A DNA stretch of 38,468 bases from Lysobacter_K sp043738095 (GTDB lineage Bacteria > Pseudomonadota > Gammaproteobacteria > Xanthomonadales > Xanthomonadaceae). The notes beneath the pieces were generated by a model, which had not been told where the DNA came from, ran no database searches, and saw nothing but the letters and a program-made list of their open reading frames with translations. Made by a program: the position numbers and the translations under genes. Within the stretch, counting starts at the first letter, position 1. The number at the start of each line of letters is the position of its first letter. The DNA lies in contig JAYSZI010000125.1 in the NCBI GenBank assembly GCA_043738095.1, positions 1 through 38,468 of the forward strand. The letters are read 5' to 3'. Below, piece by piece: positions 1 to 10,038 of this stretch.

Positions 1-354
1 GTCCACGCGATACGGCGAGTCGTCCGGGATCTCGCGACCGATGTGCCAGAACTCCTTGAGGTCGGAATATTTGGCGCCCTTGGCGGTCTCCACGCCGAAT
101 GGCGTGTAGCCGCGGGCGCCGCCGCCGCCGGGTACGTGGTAGCCGCGCTTGACGTCTTCGGGAAGCGCGAAGAACGCCTGGAAGGTGCGGTAGGCCTGGT
201 CGATCTGCGCCTGCGGAATGCCGTGGTTGCGGATGCCGGCGAAGCCCCACTCGCGATAGGCCGCGCCCAGCGCGTCGATGAACGCCTGGCGGTCTTCCAC
301 GCTGGACGGATGGGTGAAGCGGCGGATGTCGAAGGTCGGGATCTGGCTGCTCAT
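1..354 (-). CDS. Isopenicillin N synthase-like 2-oxoglutarate/Fe(II) oxygenase (N-terminal part)
   Basis: Only the first 118 codons are present; the gene runs off the left edge. It begins MSSQIPTFDIRRF at position 354. It shows the pattern of the non-haem dioxygenase N-terminal domain: a short beta strand with FDI, then an EWGFAGIRNHGI segment (the usual GFF-V-NHGI motif), FFALPEDVKR, and RGYTPFGVE followed by DLKEFWHIG. These match the isopenicillin N synthase/flavone synthase-type family. The iron-binding HxD...H motif lies in the missing C-terminal half, so activity cannot be judged. The gene follows glmM by 64 bases on the same strand and may be its last transcribed neighbour. The substrate is unknown: bacterial members of this family are rarely true penicillin synthases. 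Confidence 0.85.
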   Translation of the reverse strand, partial: MSSQIPTFDIRRFTHPSSVEDRQAFIDALGAAYREWGFAGIRNHGIPQAQIDQAYRTFQAFFALPEDVKRGYHVPGGGGARGYTPFGVETAKGAKYSDLKEFWHIGREIPDDSPYRVD

Positions 355-418
355 GGCAAGGGCCTGCATGGGGCGGCGCCAGTGTTCACCGGCCGCCGCG
401 TGATGGAGTTGATTTCGA

Positions 419-1780
419 TCAGGCCGCGGCGTCGCGCACCGCGGCAGCTAGCGTGTCGAGGGTGGCATCCACCAGCGCCGCATCGTCGGCCTCGACCGTC
501 ACCCGCACCACCGGCTCGGTCCCCGACGGACGCAGGAACGCACGACCGCGTCCAGCGACGGCGGCCTGCGCTGCAGCCAGCGCCGCTTGCACGGCCGGCG
601 CCTCCGAGGGTTTGGCGCCGCCGGTGGCGTAGCGGACGTTGACGGTCTGCTGCGGCACCTTGCGAAATCCGTCCAGCGCGGCGCGCAGGGAAATGCCGCG
701 ACGCCTCAGTACCTCCAGCACCTGCAACGCGCTGACGATGCCATCGCCGGTACTGGCGCGATCCAGGCATAGCAGGTGCCCGGACGTCTCACCGCCGAGC
801 ATGCCCGCATGCGCGATCAATTGCTGATGCACGTAACGGTCGCCGACGTTGGCGCGAACGAAGCCGATGCCGAGGCGCTGAAACTCACGCTCAAGGCCGT
901 AATTCGTCATCAGCGTGCCCACCACCGGTCCATGCAGGCGGCCGCTGGCCTGCCAATCGCTGGCGAGCAGAAAGAGCAGGTCGTCGCCGTCGCAGACCAC
1001 GCCATCGCCGTCGACAAACAACACGCGATCGCCATCGCCATCGAACGCGATGCCAAGATCGGCGTCAGTGGCCTTGACCCGCGCTGCGAGGGTTTCTGGG
1101 TGGGTTGAACCGACGCCGTCGTTGATGTTGACACCGTTGGGTTCGATGCCGATCGCGTCCAGGCGCGCGCCGAGCTCGCGCAACACCAGCGGACCGATCT
1201 GGTAGGTCGCGCCGTTGGCGCAGTCCATCGCGATTCGCATTCCGCTGAGATCGAAACGGCGCGGTACCGAGCCTTTGCAGGCTTCGAGGTAGCGGCCCAC
1301 CGCATCGCGCGTGCGCACGGCCTTGCCCAAGTTCTCGGACGTCACGGTGCGGAAAGGCAGGTCGAGTTCGGCTTCGATCGCGAGCTCGGTTGCGTCGTCG
1401 AGCTTCTCGCCCTGGGCCGAGAAAAACTTGATGCCGTTGTCGTGATGCGGGTTGTGCGAAGCGGAGATCACGATGCCGCCGTCGGCGCGCATCGAATGGG
1501 TGAGGTGGGCGACCGCCGGGGTCGGCATCGGCCCCATCAGCTGCACGTCGACGCCGGCCGCTACCAACCCGGCCTCGAGGGCGGCCTCGAACATGTAATT
1601 CGAGATGCGCGTGTCCTTGCCAATGATCACCATCGGCTTGCGCCAGCCGCGGCGCTCTTCCGAAGCCCGCTTCAGTGCATGGCCGTAGGCATTGCCCAGG
1701 CGCAGAACGAAGTCGGCGGAGATCACGCCTTCGCCGACGCGGCCGCGGATTCCGTCGGTGCCGAAATACCGGCGGCTCAA
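419..1780 (-). CDS. glmM: Phosphoglucosamine mutase GlmM
   Basis: A 453-residue enzyme converting glucosamine-6-phosphate to glucosamine-1-phosphate, the step before UDP-GlcNAc for peptidoglycan and LPS. The N-terminus MSRRYFGTDGIRG is the family signature. The phosphoserine loop ISASHNPHHDNG places the active serine near residue 108. The metal loop DGDGDR is at about 247-252 and the phosphate-binding RPSGTEP at about 417-423. The start is a TTG at 1778-1780 whose last two bases are the first two of the accD stop codon. No other start lies close to YFGTDGIRG, and upstream starts in this frame lie inside accD. This overlap implies translational coupling to accD. Length is normal for the family (about 445). 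Confidence 0.96.
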   Translation of the reverse strand: MSRRYFGTDGIRGRVGEGVISADFVLRLGNAYGHALKRASEERRGWRKPMVIIGKDTRISNYMFEAALEAGLVAAGVDVQLMGPMPTPAVAHLTHSMRADGGIVISASHNPHHDNGIKFFSAQGEKLDDATELAIEAELDLPFRTVTSENLGKAVRTRDAVGRYLEACKGSVPRRFDLSGMRIAMDCANGATYQIGPLVLRELGARLDAIGIEPNGVNINDGVGSTHPETLAARVKATDADLGIAFDGDGDRVLFVDGDGVVCDGDDLLFLLASDWQASGRLHGPVVGTLMTNYGLEREFQRLGIGFVRANVGDRYVHQQLIAHAGMLGGETSGHLLCLDRASTGDGIVSALQVLEVLRRRGISLRAALDGFRKVPQQTVNVRYATGGAKPSEAPAVQAALAAAQAAVAGRGRAFLRPSGTEPVVRVTVEADDAALVDATLDTLAAAVRDAAA

Positions 1781-2673
1781 GCGGCGGCCTCCGCGTCGTC
1801 TTCGGGTTGCGGCTGCTGCATCATCATCGCCAGCAGATGGGCAATGCGCTCGCGCAGTTCGCGACGGTCGCAGATCTGGTCGATTGCGCCGTGCTCGACC
1901 AGAAACTCGGAGCGCTGGAAGCCCTCGGGCAGTTTTTCGCGCACGGTCTGCTCGATCACGCGCGGGCCGGCGAAGCCGATCAGCGCTTCCGGTTCGGCTA
2001 GGTTGATGTCGCCCAGCATCGCGAACGACGCCGAGACGCCGCCGGTGGTCGGGTGCGTCATCACCGAGATGTAGGGCAGCCCGGCCGCGCGCAGGCGTCC
2101 CAGTGCGGCTGAGGTCTTGGCCATCTGCATCAACGAGAACAGGCTTTCCTGCATGCGTGCGCCGCCGCTGGCGGCGAAGCACACGAACGGGCAGCCGCTC
2201 GCGAGCGCCGCTTCAGCTGCCAAAGCAAACCGCTCGCCGACCACCGAACCCATCGAGCCACCCATGTAGGCGAAGTCGAACGAACACGCGACCAGCGGCC
2301 GCTGCATGAGCGTGCCGCGCATCGCCACCAGCGCGTCGCGTTCGCCGGTGGATTTTTGCGCCGCCTTGATCCGGTCGGAGTACTTCTTCTGGTCCTTGAA
2401 CCTAAGCACGTCGGTCGGGCTGAGCCCCGCGCCGATTTCCGACTGGTTGCTGCCGGGGTCGAACAGGGAATTCAGCCGGGCGCGGGCGCGGATCGGCATG
2501 TGGAAGCTGCACTTCGGGCAGACCTCGAGATTTTCCTCGAGCTCCGGGCGGTAGAGCACGGCGCCGCAGCGGTCGCACTTCTCCCACAAGCCTTCGGGGA
2601 CGCTGCGCCGCTTGCCGGCGCCCGATTTTTCGGTGCGGATGCCGGACGGCATGAGTTTCTTGAGCCAGGACAT
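1777..2673 (-). CDS. accD: Acetyl-CoA carboxylase carboxyltransferase subunit beta AccD
   Basis: The 298-residue beta subunit of the carboxyltransferase that, with AccA, moves the carboxyl group from carboxybiotin to acetyl-CoA to form malonyl-CoA for fatty acid synthesis. The N-terminal four-cysteine zinc ribbon is clear (CDRC at 33-36, CPKC at 52-55). It is followed by the carboxyltransferase fold with RMQESLFSLMQMAKT and the HPTTGGVSASFAMLGD glycine-rich segment. The alanine/acid-rich tail EDDAEAAA overlaps the TTG start of glmM. It lies 109 bases downstream of trpA on the same strand, the usual trpA-accD order of gammaproteobacteria. Confidence 0.97.
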   Translation of the reverse strand: MSWLKKLMPSGIRTEKSGAGKRRSVPEGLWEKCDRCGAVLYRPELEENLEVCPKCSFHMPIRARARLNSLFDPGSNQSEIGAGLSPTDVLRFKDQKKYSDRIKAAQKSTGERDALVAMRGTLMQRPLVACSFDFAYMGGSMGSVVGERFALAAEAALASGCPFVCFAASGGARMQESLFSLMQMAKTSAALGRLRAAGLPYISVMTHPTTGGVSASFAMLGDINLAEPEALIGFAGPRVIEQTVREKLPEGFQRSEFLVEHGAIDQICDRRELRERIAHLLAMMMQQPQPEDDAEAAA

Positions 2674-2782
2674 GCGTTGGGTGATTCCAATTCAGGCTTT
2701 GAACAATTCGACCAAGCTGCGGACGATTCGACCAGGGGCCATCCCCGGCCCGCCGAGCAGTCTAGCGCAGCGGCGGCGCGGG

Positions 2783-3586
2783 TCAGCCGGCGGGGGGGGC
2801 GTCCAGCGCCGCGCGCAGGGGGGCGAGGAACGAACGCGCCGCGCTGGCGGCATCGGCGGCGCCGGCCAGCGCGGCCACCAACGCGCTGCCGACCACAACG
2901 CCATCGGCCTCGCGCGCCATGGCCGCGGCGCTGGCGGCATCCTTGATGCCGAAGCCTGCCACCACCGGCACCTTGCTGCGCGCACGCATCATCTGCAGAC
3001 GATCGCCGGCGGCGCCGGTATCGAGCTGGTCGCCACCGGTGACGCCGGCGAAGCTGACGTAGTAGAGGTAACCCGCGCCGTCGGCGCACAGCTGCGCCAT
3101 ACGCGCCTCGGACGTGGTCGGCGCCGCCAGCAGGATCAATGCGAGGCCGGCGGCGGTGAATGCGGCGCGGAACTCGGCTGCCTCCTCGGGCGGCAGATCG
3201 ACCAGCAGCACCCCGTCGACGCCGGCGGCGATGGCGTCAGCGGCGAAGCGCTGCGCGCCGCGGATCTCGACCGGATTGAGGTAGCCCATCAGCACCACCG
3301 GGGTGTCGGCATCGCGCTGGCGAAAGGTGCGAACGCTGTCGAACACGTACGCCAACCCCGCGCCGCGCGCCAATGCGCGCTCGGAGCTGCGCTGAATGGT
3401 CGGGCCGTCGGCCATCGGGTCGGAGAACGGCACGCCGAGCTCGATCACGTCGGCGCCGGCTTCGACCAATGCGTGCATGACCGGCACGGTCGCCGCGAGC
3501 GACGGATCGCCGGCAGTGATAAACGGGATCAACGCCTTGCGGGCTTGAGCTTTCAATGCGGCGAAACGGGTGTCGATGCGATTCAT
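2783..3586 (-). CDS. trpA: Tryptophan synthase alpha subunit TrpA
   Basis: A 267-residue TIM-barrel subunit that cleaves indole-3-glycerol phosphate to indole and glyceraldehyde-3-phosphate; indole passes to TrpB. The catalytic residues fall at the canonical numbers: Glu49 in DVIELGVPFSDP and Asp60 in PMADGP. The phosphate-binding GFGI and VVVGSALV segments are present near the C-terminus. The start MNRIDTRF at 3586 was chosen by family alignment. The frame stays open further upstream, but that extra sequence is repeat-rich intergenic DNA. It sits 199 bases downstream of trpB, an unusually wide gap for trpBA, filled by two hairpin-forming sequences. Confidence 0.96.
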   Translation of the reverse strand: MNRIDTRFAALKAQARKALIPFITAGDPSLAATVPVMHALVEAGADVIELGVPFSDPMADGPTIQRSSERALARGAGLAYVFDSVRTFRQRDADTPVVLMGYLNPVEIRGAQRFAADAIAAGVDGVLLVDLPPEEAAEFRAAFTAAGLALILLAAPTTSEARMAQLCADGAGYLYYVSFAGVTGGDQLDTGAAGDRLQMMRARSKVPVVAGFGIKDAASAAAMAREADGVVVGSALVAALAGAADAASAARSFLAPLRAALDAPPAG

Positions 3587-3613
3587 GCGTGACTCTTGAG
3601 AAGCGTTGTTATG

Positions 3614-3647
3614 CCCCCTCTCCGCCGGGAGAGGACTGGGGAGAGGG
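3614..3647. repeat. CCTCTCC/GGAGAGG palindromic intergenic repeat
   Basis: In the trpB-trpA gap, CCCTCTCC is followed four bases later by GGAGAGG, and then by a second GGGGAGAGGG that could pair with the same left arm. This gives two alternative hairpins. The arrangement resembles the short CCCTCTCC-type repeats scattered through many proteobacterial genomes. It lies about 27 bases upstream of the trpA start and could influence mRNA stability between trpB and trpA, which is inference. Confidence 0.55.
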
Positions 3648-3742
3648 TACGGCGGAGCGGCGATATCCCGCGCCGGAAACATGAGCGTGAGAGCAGTCGG
3701 AAGTGACATTCAAGAGGGACGCTTTTACCGAACCCTTATCCA

Positions 3743-3766
3743 CCCCCGCTTTAGATAGAGCGGGGG
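3743..3766. repeat. Perfect 8-bp stem hairpin downstream of trpB
   Basis: CCCCCGCT and AGCGGGGG form a perfect stem around an 8-base loop, starting about 20 bases beyond the trpB stop. No T-run follows on either strand, so it is not a canonical intrinsic terminator. A role as an RNA-stabilising or attenuating stem between trpB and trpA is possible. Confidence 0.5.
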
Positions 3767-3785
3767 CACCTCCTGCCAAAGGGAT

Positions 3786-5003
<1,218 letters not shown>

Positions 5004-5158
5004 CGGCGCGGGCGTCAGTGGGAGTCGGGCAAGTCTAGGGCATCACCCGCGAATAGGATCTGGCCGGGCTATTCCAGGCTCTATCCGGGTCGAGGCTCAA
5101 GGCCGTTAAGGAAGCTTGATTAAGCCAGGAGTTGATTTTTTGGGGAGCGTCGTCAGCC

Positions 5159-5204
5159 GTTGATAACCATCGTGGTTCGACAAGCCGACCATGAATGGAA
5201 TCAA
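5159..5204. repeat. Palindromic interspersed repeat, copy 1 (GCTTGTCGAA core)
   Basis: Read on the minus strand this 46-base element starts TTGATTCCATTC, has GCTTGTCGAA in the middle and ends ATCAAC; the outer GTTGAT/ATCAAC bases are inverted repeats. It closely matches the element at 20159-20205 in the opposite orientation. It sits just after the trpF stop, in the 216-base trpF-trpB gap. Confidence 0.65.
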
Positions 5205-5219
5205 ATCACTCACGCCTTC

Positions 5220-5876
5220 CTATCCGTTATGGCAATCGGCCCGGCGCACCTGCTCGACAAAATGCCGCATCTTGTCGCCGTCCTTGATGCCCGGCGCGCT
5301 TTCGATACCACTGGACACATCCACACCCCACGGCAGCGTCGCGCAGATCGCATCGAAGACGTTGTCCGGCGTCAGACCACCGGCCAGAACAAACGGCTTT
5401 TGGATACCAGCCGGTATGCGCGACCAGTCAAACGGTTGCCCACTGCCGCCGGGCTCGCCAGCGACGTGGCTGTCGAACAGAAACCCCGACGCCGCCGGAT
5501 AGCGTACCTGCAGGCTGGCCGGATGCTGACCGACGATCTCCGAGCCCATCGCAATGGCCTTGAGGTACGGCACGCCGAAGCCCCGGCAGAACGCATCATC
5601 CTCGCTGCCATGGAACTGCAGCAGGCTCGGGCGCACATGGCGCACGACCTCGCGCACGTCATCGGCCGGGGTGTCCATGAACAAGGCGACGGCATCCACC
5701 AGTGGCGCCAAGGCCTGACGCATCGCGCGCGCTTCTTCCGCAGCGATCCGCCGCGGGCTCTTTTCGGCAAACACGAAGCCGATCGCATCGACGCCGAGTT
5801 CGCCGGCCATGCGCACATCGCCGGGGCGTGTCAGTCCGCAGAACTTGATGCGGGTACGGAACAAGGTGCGGTTCAT
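5220..5876 (-). CDS. trpF: Phosphoribosylanthranilate isomerase TrpF
   Basis: A 218-residue single-domain TIM barrel that performs the Amadori rearrangement of N-(5'-phosphoribosyl)anthranilate in tryptophan synthesis. The catalytic cysteine is Cys13 in KFCGLTRPGD. The catalytic aspartate is in GVDVSSGIE near the C-terminus, next to GIKD, which with the preceding LAGGLTPDN forms the phosphate site. It is monofunctional (not fused to TrpC). The start at 5876 gives MNRTLFRTRIKFCG, 40 bases after the truA stop, so truA and trpF are probably co-transcribed, as in related genomes. Confidence 0.96.
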   Translation of the reverse strand: MNRTLFRTRIKFCGLTRPGDVRMAGELGVDAIGFVFAEKSPRRIAAEEARAMRQALAPLVDAVALFMDTPADDVREVVRHVRPSLLQFHGSEDDAFCRGFGVPYLKAIAMGSEIVGQHPASLQVRYPAASGFLFDSHVAGEPGGSGQPFDWSRIPAGIQKPFVLAGGLTPDNVFDAICATLPWGVDVSSGIESAPGIKDGDKMRHFVEQVRRADCHNG

Positions 5877-5916
5877 GGCATGCGGCTCGCGTCGAAGACG
5901 ATTGGCGGCGCCCGGT

Positions 5917-6750
5917 TCACATCGTGACCTCGGCGGGGAGTCGCCATTCTGCGGGGTAACGCGGCCCTAGGAACACCAGCCCGGCCGAGGGCGCCGTCGG
6001 ACCCGCCACCGCGCGATCGCGCCCGGCCAGGAGTTCCGCCAGCCAGGCCTCGGGCCGCTCGCCCCGTCCGATCGGCAACAGGCTGCCGACGATGTTGCGC
6101 ACCATGTGATGCAGGAACGCATTGGCCTGAATTTCTATTTCGACTACCTCGCCCTCGCGCCGGACGCTGATTTCGTGCAGATCGCGCTGCGCGTGCGGCG
6201 CTTGGCAATGCACGGTGCGGAACGCGGAAAAGTCCTGCAGGCCGAGCAACGCCTGGGCGGCGCGATGCATCGCATCGGCGTCGAGCGGGTGTCGCTCCCA
6301 GCTCAAATACTGGCGGTGCAGGGCCGGCCGCACCGCGCGATTGACCAGCCGGTAGCGGTAGCGCCGGGCGCGGGCGGCGAATCGCGCATGGAACTCCGCG
6401 GCCATCGGCTGACACCAGCGCACGCACACCGACGGCGGCAATTGCGTGCTGGTGCCCAGGACCCAGCCGCGCACGTCGCGCTGCACGTTGGTGTCGAAAT
6501 GCACCACCTGGGCGACAGCGTGCACCCCGGAATCGGTGCGCCCGGCGCAGGTCACCACGATAGGGGTGCCGGCAACAAACGTTAGAGCGCGTTCCAGCGC
6601 CGCCTGCACAGTCGGCTCACCGCGTCGATCGGGCTGGCCGGGCTTGTTGAGCCGCTGCCAGCCGGAAAAATCGCTGCCGTCGTATTCGATGCCCAGTGCG
6701 TAGCGTTGCGCCGCTCGCGCTTCGAGGGAAGATTCGTTGCCCGCCACCAC
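5917..6750 (-). CDS. truA: tRNA pseudouridine(38-40) synthase TruA
   Basis: A 277-residue enzyme that isomerises uridines 38-40 in the tRNA anticodon stem-loop. The catalytic aspartate is Asp73 in CAGRTDSGVHA. The N-terminal YALGIEYDGSDFSGWQ and the C-terminal FLHHMVRNIVGSLLPIG and GLVFLGPRYP segments are family hallmarks. The start is a GTG at 6750 whose G is shared with the last base of the fimV TAG stop; a second GTG follows directly, so initiation may use either. This one-base overlap suggests coupling to fimV. The fimV-truA-trpF order is typical of Xanthomonas relatives. Confidence 0.95.
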   Translation of the reverse strand: MVAGNESSLEARAAQRYALGIEYDGSDFSGWQRLNKPGQPDRRGEPTVQAALERALTFVAGTPIVVTCAGRTDSGVHAVAQVVHFDTNVQRDVRGWVLGTSTQLPPSVCVRWCQPMAAEFHARFAARARRYRYRLVNRAVRPALHRQYLSWERHPLDADAMHRAAQALLGLQDFSAFRTVHCQAPHAQRDLHEISVRREGEVVEIEIQANAFLHHMVRNIVGSLLPIGRGERPEAWLAELLAGRDRAVAGPTAPSAGLVFLGPRYPAEWRLPAEVTM

Positions 6751-8723
6751 TATTCCAGTTCGCGCAGCATCCGGGAGGCCCGCTGGCGAGCAGACTGGTC
6801 GCCACTAGCGGCGACTTCGCGGAGCAGTTGCCGTGCGCTGTCATGGTCGCCAAGGTCGAGGTAGGCCTGGGCCAGCTCAAGGCGTTCACCAACGGAAGGT
6901 TCCGCTGCGGCTGCCGCAGGCGATACAGCGGAGGCGGCGGACGGTCCGGCCGGCGTTGACGACTTGGCGGCGCCGTTGTGCCAAGCCGGGGCCGGGGTGA
7001 CCTCGGCGCGAGCGTGTGGCAACGGTTGGGGCGCGCGATGCGCCGCAGCGGCAGTCGCCAGTTCAGCCGGCGCCGGCGTTGAGCTCGCAGGCTTAGACGC
7101 TTTCGCCGAGCGCGACCGCGGACCCGGCGCCGACGTCGTATTGCGGACCGGGGGGGCCATCGCGTCCGCAAGCGCACTCTGGGGGGAAGACAGTGGGACG
7201 TCTGCCGCTGCTTGCGTCTTGGCCGGTGCCCGCCCGAAGGCATCGGCCAGTGACGTCGTCGTCGCGGCAGGCGGGCGGAATCCAGGCGTCGGCTTCGCGC
7301 GGCGGCGCATCAGCCACGCCCCTAGCAGCAGCACCACCACCAGCACGCCGACGCCGCCGAGCACCCACGGCAGGATCGACTGAGGCGGCGATTCGGTAGG
7401 CACCGCGGCGCTGGAGTCGGCGGGCGTCGGCGCTGGCGCTGGCGCTGCAGGGTTCTGGTTTGAAGCGGCCAGGCGCTGCTGCGCCGCGGCCAGATCGGAA
7501 TCCTTGAGCGCCAGGAGTTGCTGCTGATCGGCCTGTAGCTTCTCCAGATCCGCGACACGGCCCTTGAGCTCGCGCAGCTCGGCGTCGCGCGCGGCCAAGG
7601 ATTCCTTGGTTTGTTGCAGTTCCTGTCGCAGCATCTGGCCCTCGCCGCCGGCGCTGATGCCGGATTGTGTTCCTGCCCGCGTCGCCCGGCTCGCGCCCGG
7701 CGGAACGATTTCAAGCCGCGCGCTGGCTTCCCGCCTCGGCACCGCAGCGGTTGGGATCGGTGGCGTCCGTGAAGCAACCGACGCGCTGTCCACGCCTGCA
7801 GCGGGTTGGGGCGATGCTGTGGTGCGTGCTTGCCGCCATTGCCGGACCTGACCGCGCACCAATGCCATGGCTTCGCGGGCGTCGACGTCTGCTGTTTCCG
7901 ACGGCGGCGGCAAACGCAGCACCGCGCCTTGCTTGAGCTGATTGATGTTGCCCGCTATGAACGCGTCCGGATTGGCCCGAAGCAGCGCGATCATCGATTG
8001 CTCGAGACTCAGTCCACCGGCGTTATCGAGTTGACCGACAATCTGCGACAGCGATTCGCCGGACTTGACCGGGCCGTACTGGCTGGCCGCCATCGGCGCC
8101 GGAGCAGCATCAATCGGTGGCGCGACCGGTCGCGGCGGCGCGGTTGCGATGCTGTTGTCGGGCCGTCGCGGTTCCGCGACAGGGGCGGGTACCGGTGTTG
8201 TTGGCGGCGGGATTGGGGCGGCGACCACCGGCGCTGGCGGCACCGGTCGTTCGATCACGTTGGGTGCGGCAATCACCGGCGCGGTGATCGAGGGTTGCAC
8301 CGGCGCCGAGACCGTGCGCGGCGTATCGAGCAGCGCTGAATACTCGCGCACCAATCGCCCCTGCCCCCAGTCGACCTCAACCAGAAACGTGAGCAGCGGT
8401 TCATTGACCGGGGCAGTGCTGGTCACGCGGATCACGGGCCGGCCGGCGTTGTCCAGCGCTGGCTGAAACTGCAAGGCCGCGACGGTGCCCTGCGGCGCCG
8501 GCAAGCCAATGCGGGCAAAGGTTTCCGGCGACGCCAAGCCTGCGCGCAATTCTTCTAGCTCCGCCGGGTCGCTGGAGATGATCGGGATTTCGGCCAGCAA
8601 AGGCTGGCCGATCCGCGACTTGACCTCGATCTGGCCCAGGCCGAGCGCCGCCGCACTGGCACTGACCAACGCCAGCGCCAACGCGAGGGCAATTTTCAAC
8701 GATGGATGCCGCACCCAATGCAT
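6750..8723 (-). CDS. fimV: FimV-family pilus/polar assembly protein
   Basis: A 657-residue inner-membrane protein of the FimV/HubP family, which binds peptidoglycan and organises type IV pili and other polar structures. It has a signal segment ending near residue 26, then a conserved N-terminal domain beginning GLGQIEVKSRIGQPLLAEI. A Pro/Ala-rich linker (about 140-212) leads to a LysM-like domain (about 216-272). A coiled coil covers about 362-418 (MLRQELQQTKESLAARD...) and one transmembrane helix about 451-472. A low-complexity cytoplasmic region follows, ending in the FimV C-terminal domain (about 608-657, ELAQAYLDLGDHDSARQLL). It is shorter than the 900-plus residue pseudomonad proteins. 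The start at 8723 gives a sensible signal peptide. Confidence 0.92.
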   Translation of the reverse strand: MHWVRHPSLKIALALALALVSASAAALGLGQIEVKSRIGQPLLAEIPIISSDPAELEELRAGLASPETFARIGLPAPQGTVAALQFQPALDNAGRPVIRVTSTAPVNEPLLTFLVEVDWGQGRLVREYSALLDTPRTVSAPVQPSITAPVIAAPNVIERPVPPAPVVAAPIPPPTTPVPAPVAEPRRPDNSIATAPPRPVAPPIDAAPAPMAASQYGPVKSGESLSQIVGQLDNAGGLSLEQSMIALLRANPDAFIAGNINQLKQGAVLRLPPPSETADVDAREAMALVRGQVRQWRQARTTASPQPAAGVDSASVASRTPPIPTAAVPRREASARLEIVPPGASRATRAGTQSGISAGGEGQMLRQELQQTKESLAARDAELRELKGRVADLEKLQADQQQLLALKDSDLAAAQQRLAASNQNPAAPAPAPTPADSSAAVPTESPPQSILPWVLGGVGVLVVVLLLGAWLMRRRAKPTPGFRPPAATTTSLADAFGRAPAKTQAAADVPLSSPQSALADAMAPPVRNTTSAPGPRSRSAKASKPASSTPAPAELATAAAAHRAPQPLPHARAEVTPAPAWHNGAAKSSTPAGPSAASAVSPAAAAAEPSVGERLELAQAYLDLGDHDSARQLLREVAASGDQSARQRASRMLRELE

Positions 8724-8803
8724 CACTGTCGATTCCTCAGCCAACCCTGCCCACGACTCTAGCCGTCGCTGCGCCCAATACGCAATTTTTGGCGAAGCGC
8801 GGA

Positions 8804-9820
8804 TCAACCCTCCGCCAGCACCAGCTCCGCCAGTTGTACCGCATTGAGCGCGGCCCCCTTGCGGATGTTGTCGGCTACCACCCACAACGACAGCCCGCGT
8901 GGGTGCGAAATGTCCTCGCGGATGCGACCGACGTAGACCGCGTCGTTACCCGACGCATGCGTCACGGGGGTTGGATACCCACCGCCAACCGGGTCGTCGA
9001 CTACCTCCACGCCGGGAGCTTTCTCCAGCAACGCGCGCGCATCTGCAGCGCTGAGCTTGTCGCGCGTCTCGATGTGCACCGCCTCGGAATGGCCGTAAAA
9101 CACCGGCACGCGCACCACCGTCGCGTTCGCGCCGATCGACTCGTCGCCGAGGATCTTGCGCGTCTCCCACACCAGCTTCATCTCTTCGGTGGTGTAGCCG
9201 TTGTCGGTGAAATCGCCGCCGTGCGGGATCACGTTGAAGGCTATCTGCACCGGATACACCTCGGGCTGCACGTCCTGGAAGTTCAGCATGCCGGCGGTTT
9301 GCTTGCCGAGTTCTTCCAGCGCCCGCCGGCCGGTCCCGGACACCGACTGGTAGGTCGCCACGTTGATGCGGGTGATGCCGACCGCGCGGTGGATCGGCGC
9401 CAGCGCGACCAGCATCTGCATGGTCGAGCAGTTCGGATTGGCGATGATCCCGCGCGGGCGCTGCTTGGCGGCTTCCGGGTTCACTTCCGAGACCACCAGT
9501 GGCACGTCGTCGTCCTGGCGGAACACCGAAGAATTGTCGATCACCACCGCGCCGGCGGCGGCGAACTTGGGCGCGTATTCCTTCGACACGGAGCCGCCGG
9601 CGGAGAACAGCGCGATGTCGACACCGGTTGGATCGAACGTCGCCAGGTCCTGCACGATCAGTGATTTCGCGCCGTAGTGCACCTCGCCCCCGGCCGAGCG
9701 CTCGCTAGCGAGCACGTGCAGCTTGCCTACGGGGAAATTGCGCTCGGCGAGGATCTTCAGCAGGGTTTCGCCGACGGCGCCGGTGGCGCCGACGATGGCA
9801 ACGGTAACGGTCTTGTTCAT
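8804..9820 (-). CDS. asd: Aspartate-semialdehyde dehydrogenase
   Basis: A 338-residue NADPH enzyme that reduces beta-aspartyl phosphate to aspartate semialdehyde, the branch point to lysine/diaminopimelate, threonine and methionine. The nucleotide-binding GATGAVGETLL is at residues 11-21 and the catalytic cysteine is Cys131 in IIANPNCSTMQM. The substrate-binding RVPVFYGHSEAVHIE segment is intact. Full length. It lies 80 bases upstream of fimV on the same strand, and is preceded by a 218-base gap holding a degenerate repeat. Confidence 0.96.
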   Translation of the reverse strand: MNKTVTVAIVGATGAVGETLLKILAERNFPVGKLHVLASERSAGGEVHYGAKSLIVQDLATFDPTGVDIALFSAGGSVSKEYAPKFAAAGAVVIDNSSVFRQDDDVPLVVSEVNPEAAKQRPRGIIANPNCSTMQMLVALAPIHRAVGITRINVATYQSVSGTGRRALEELGKQTAGMLNFQDVQPEVYPVQIAFNVIPHGGDFTDNGYTTEEMKLVWETRKILGDESIGANATVVRVPVFYGHSEAVHIETRDKLSAADARALLEKAPGVEVVDDPVGGGYPTPVTHASGNDAVYVGRIREDISHPRGLSLWVVADNIRKGAALNAVQLAELVLAEG

Positions 9821-9849
9821 TTGCGCGGGTCCAAAAATGGGTGGTTGCT

Positions 9850-9935
9850 GTCATTCCGAGTGATGCGGGGCATCTGCATTGGCCGCTGCTATCGCAAAGC
9901 GCCTAAGCCGATCGCACATTCTTCGGGATGATCGG
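9850..9935. repeat. Degenerate GTCATTCC-ended interspersed repeat
   Basis: The aroC-asd gap contains GTCATTCCGAGTGATGCGG on one side and an inverted CTTCGGGATGATC on the other, enclosing about 50 bases. The ends resemble widespread repeats beginning GTCATTCCGAG. The copy is imperfect. The rest of the 218-base gap (9821-10038) shows no gene. It must also hold any promoter for asd, but none could be assigned with confidence. Confidence 0.4.
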
Positions 9936-10038
9936 GTGATGTTGTTCGAGTCGGGCGGCGGACATTCGTTGGATGCGGCGAGCGGAACGAGCCCGCACGT
10001 TCGCGGCGACCTACGGCCACCGCATCCTACGTCGTCCG

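Noticed and set aside
2612..3592. 326-codon plus-strand open frame opposite trpA
   Set aside because: Antisense shadow; trpA has the canonical Glu49 and Asp60 on the minus strand.
3743..3766. Hairpin after trpB as an intrinsic terminator
   Set aside because: The stem is perfect but no T-run follows on the minus strand, and trpA downstream needs readthrough or its own promoter.
5004..5158. Trp-responsive attenuator or TrpI operator before trpB
   Set aside because: No leader peptide with tandem Trp codons and no convincing LysR-type site could be made out.
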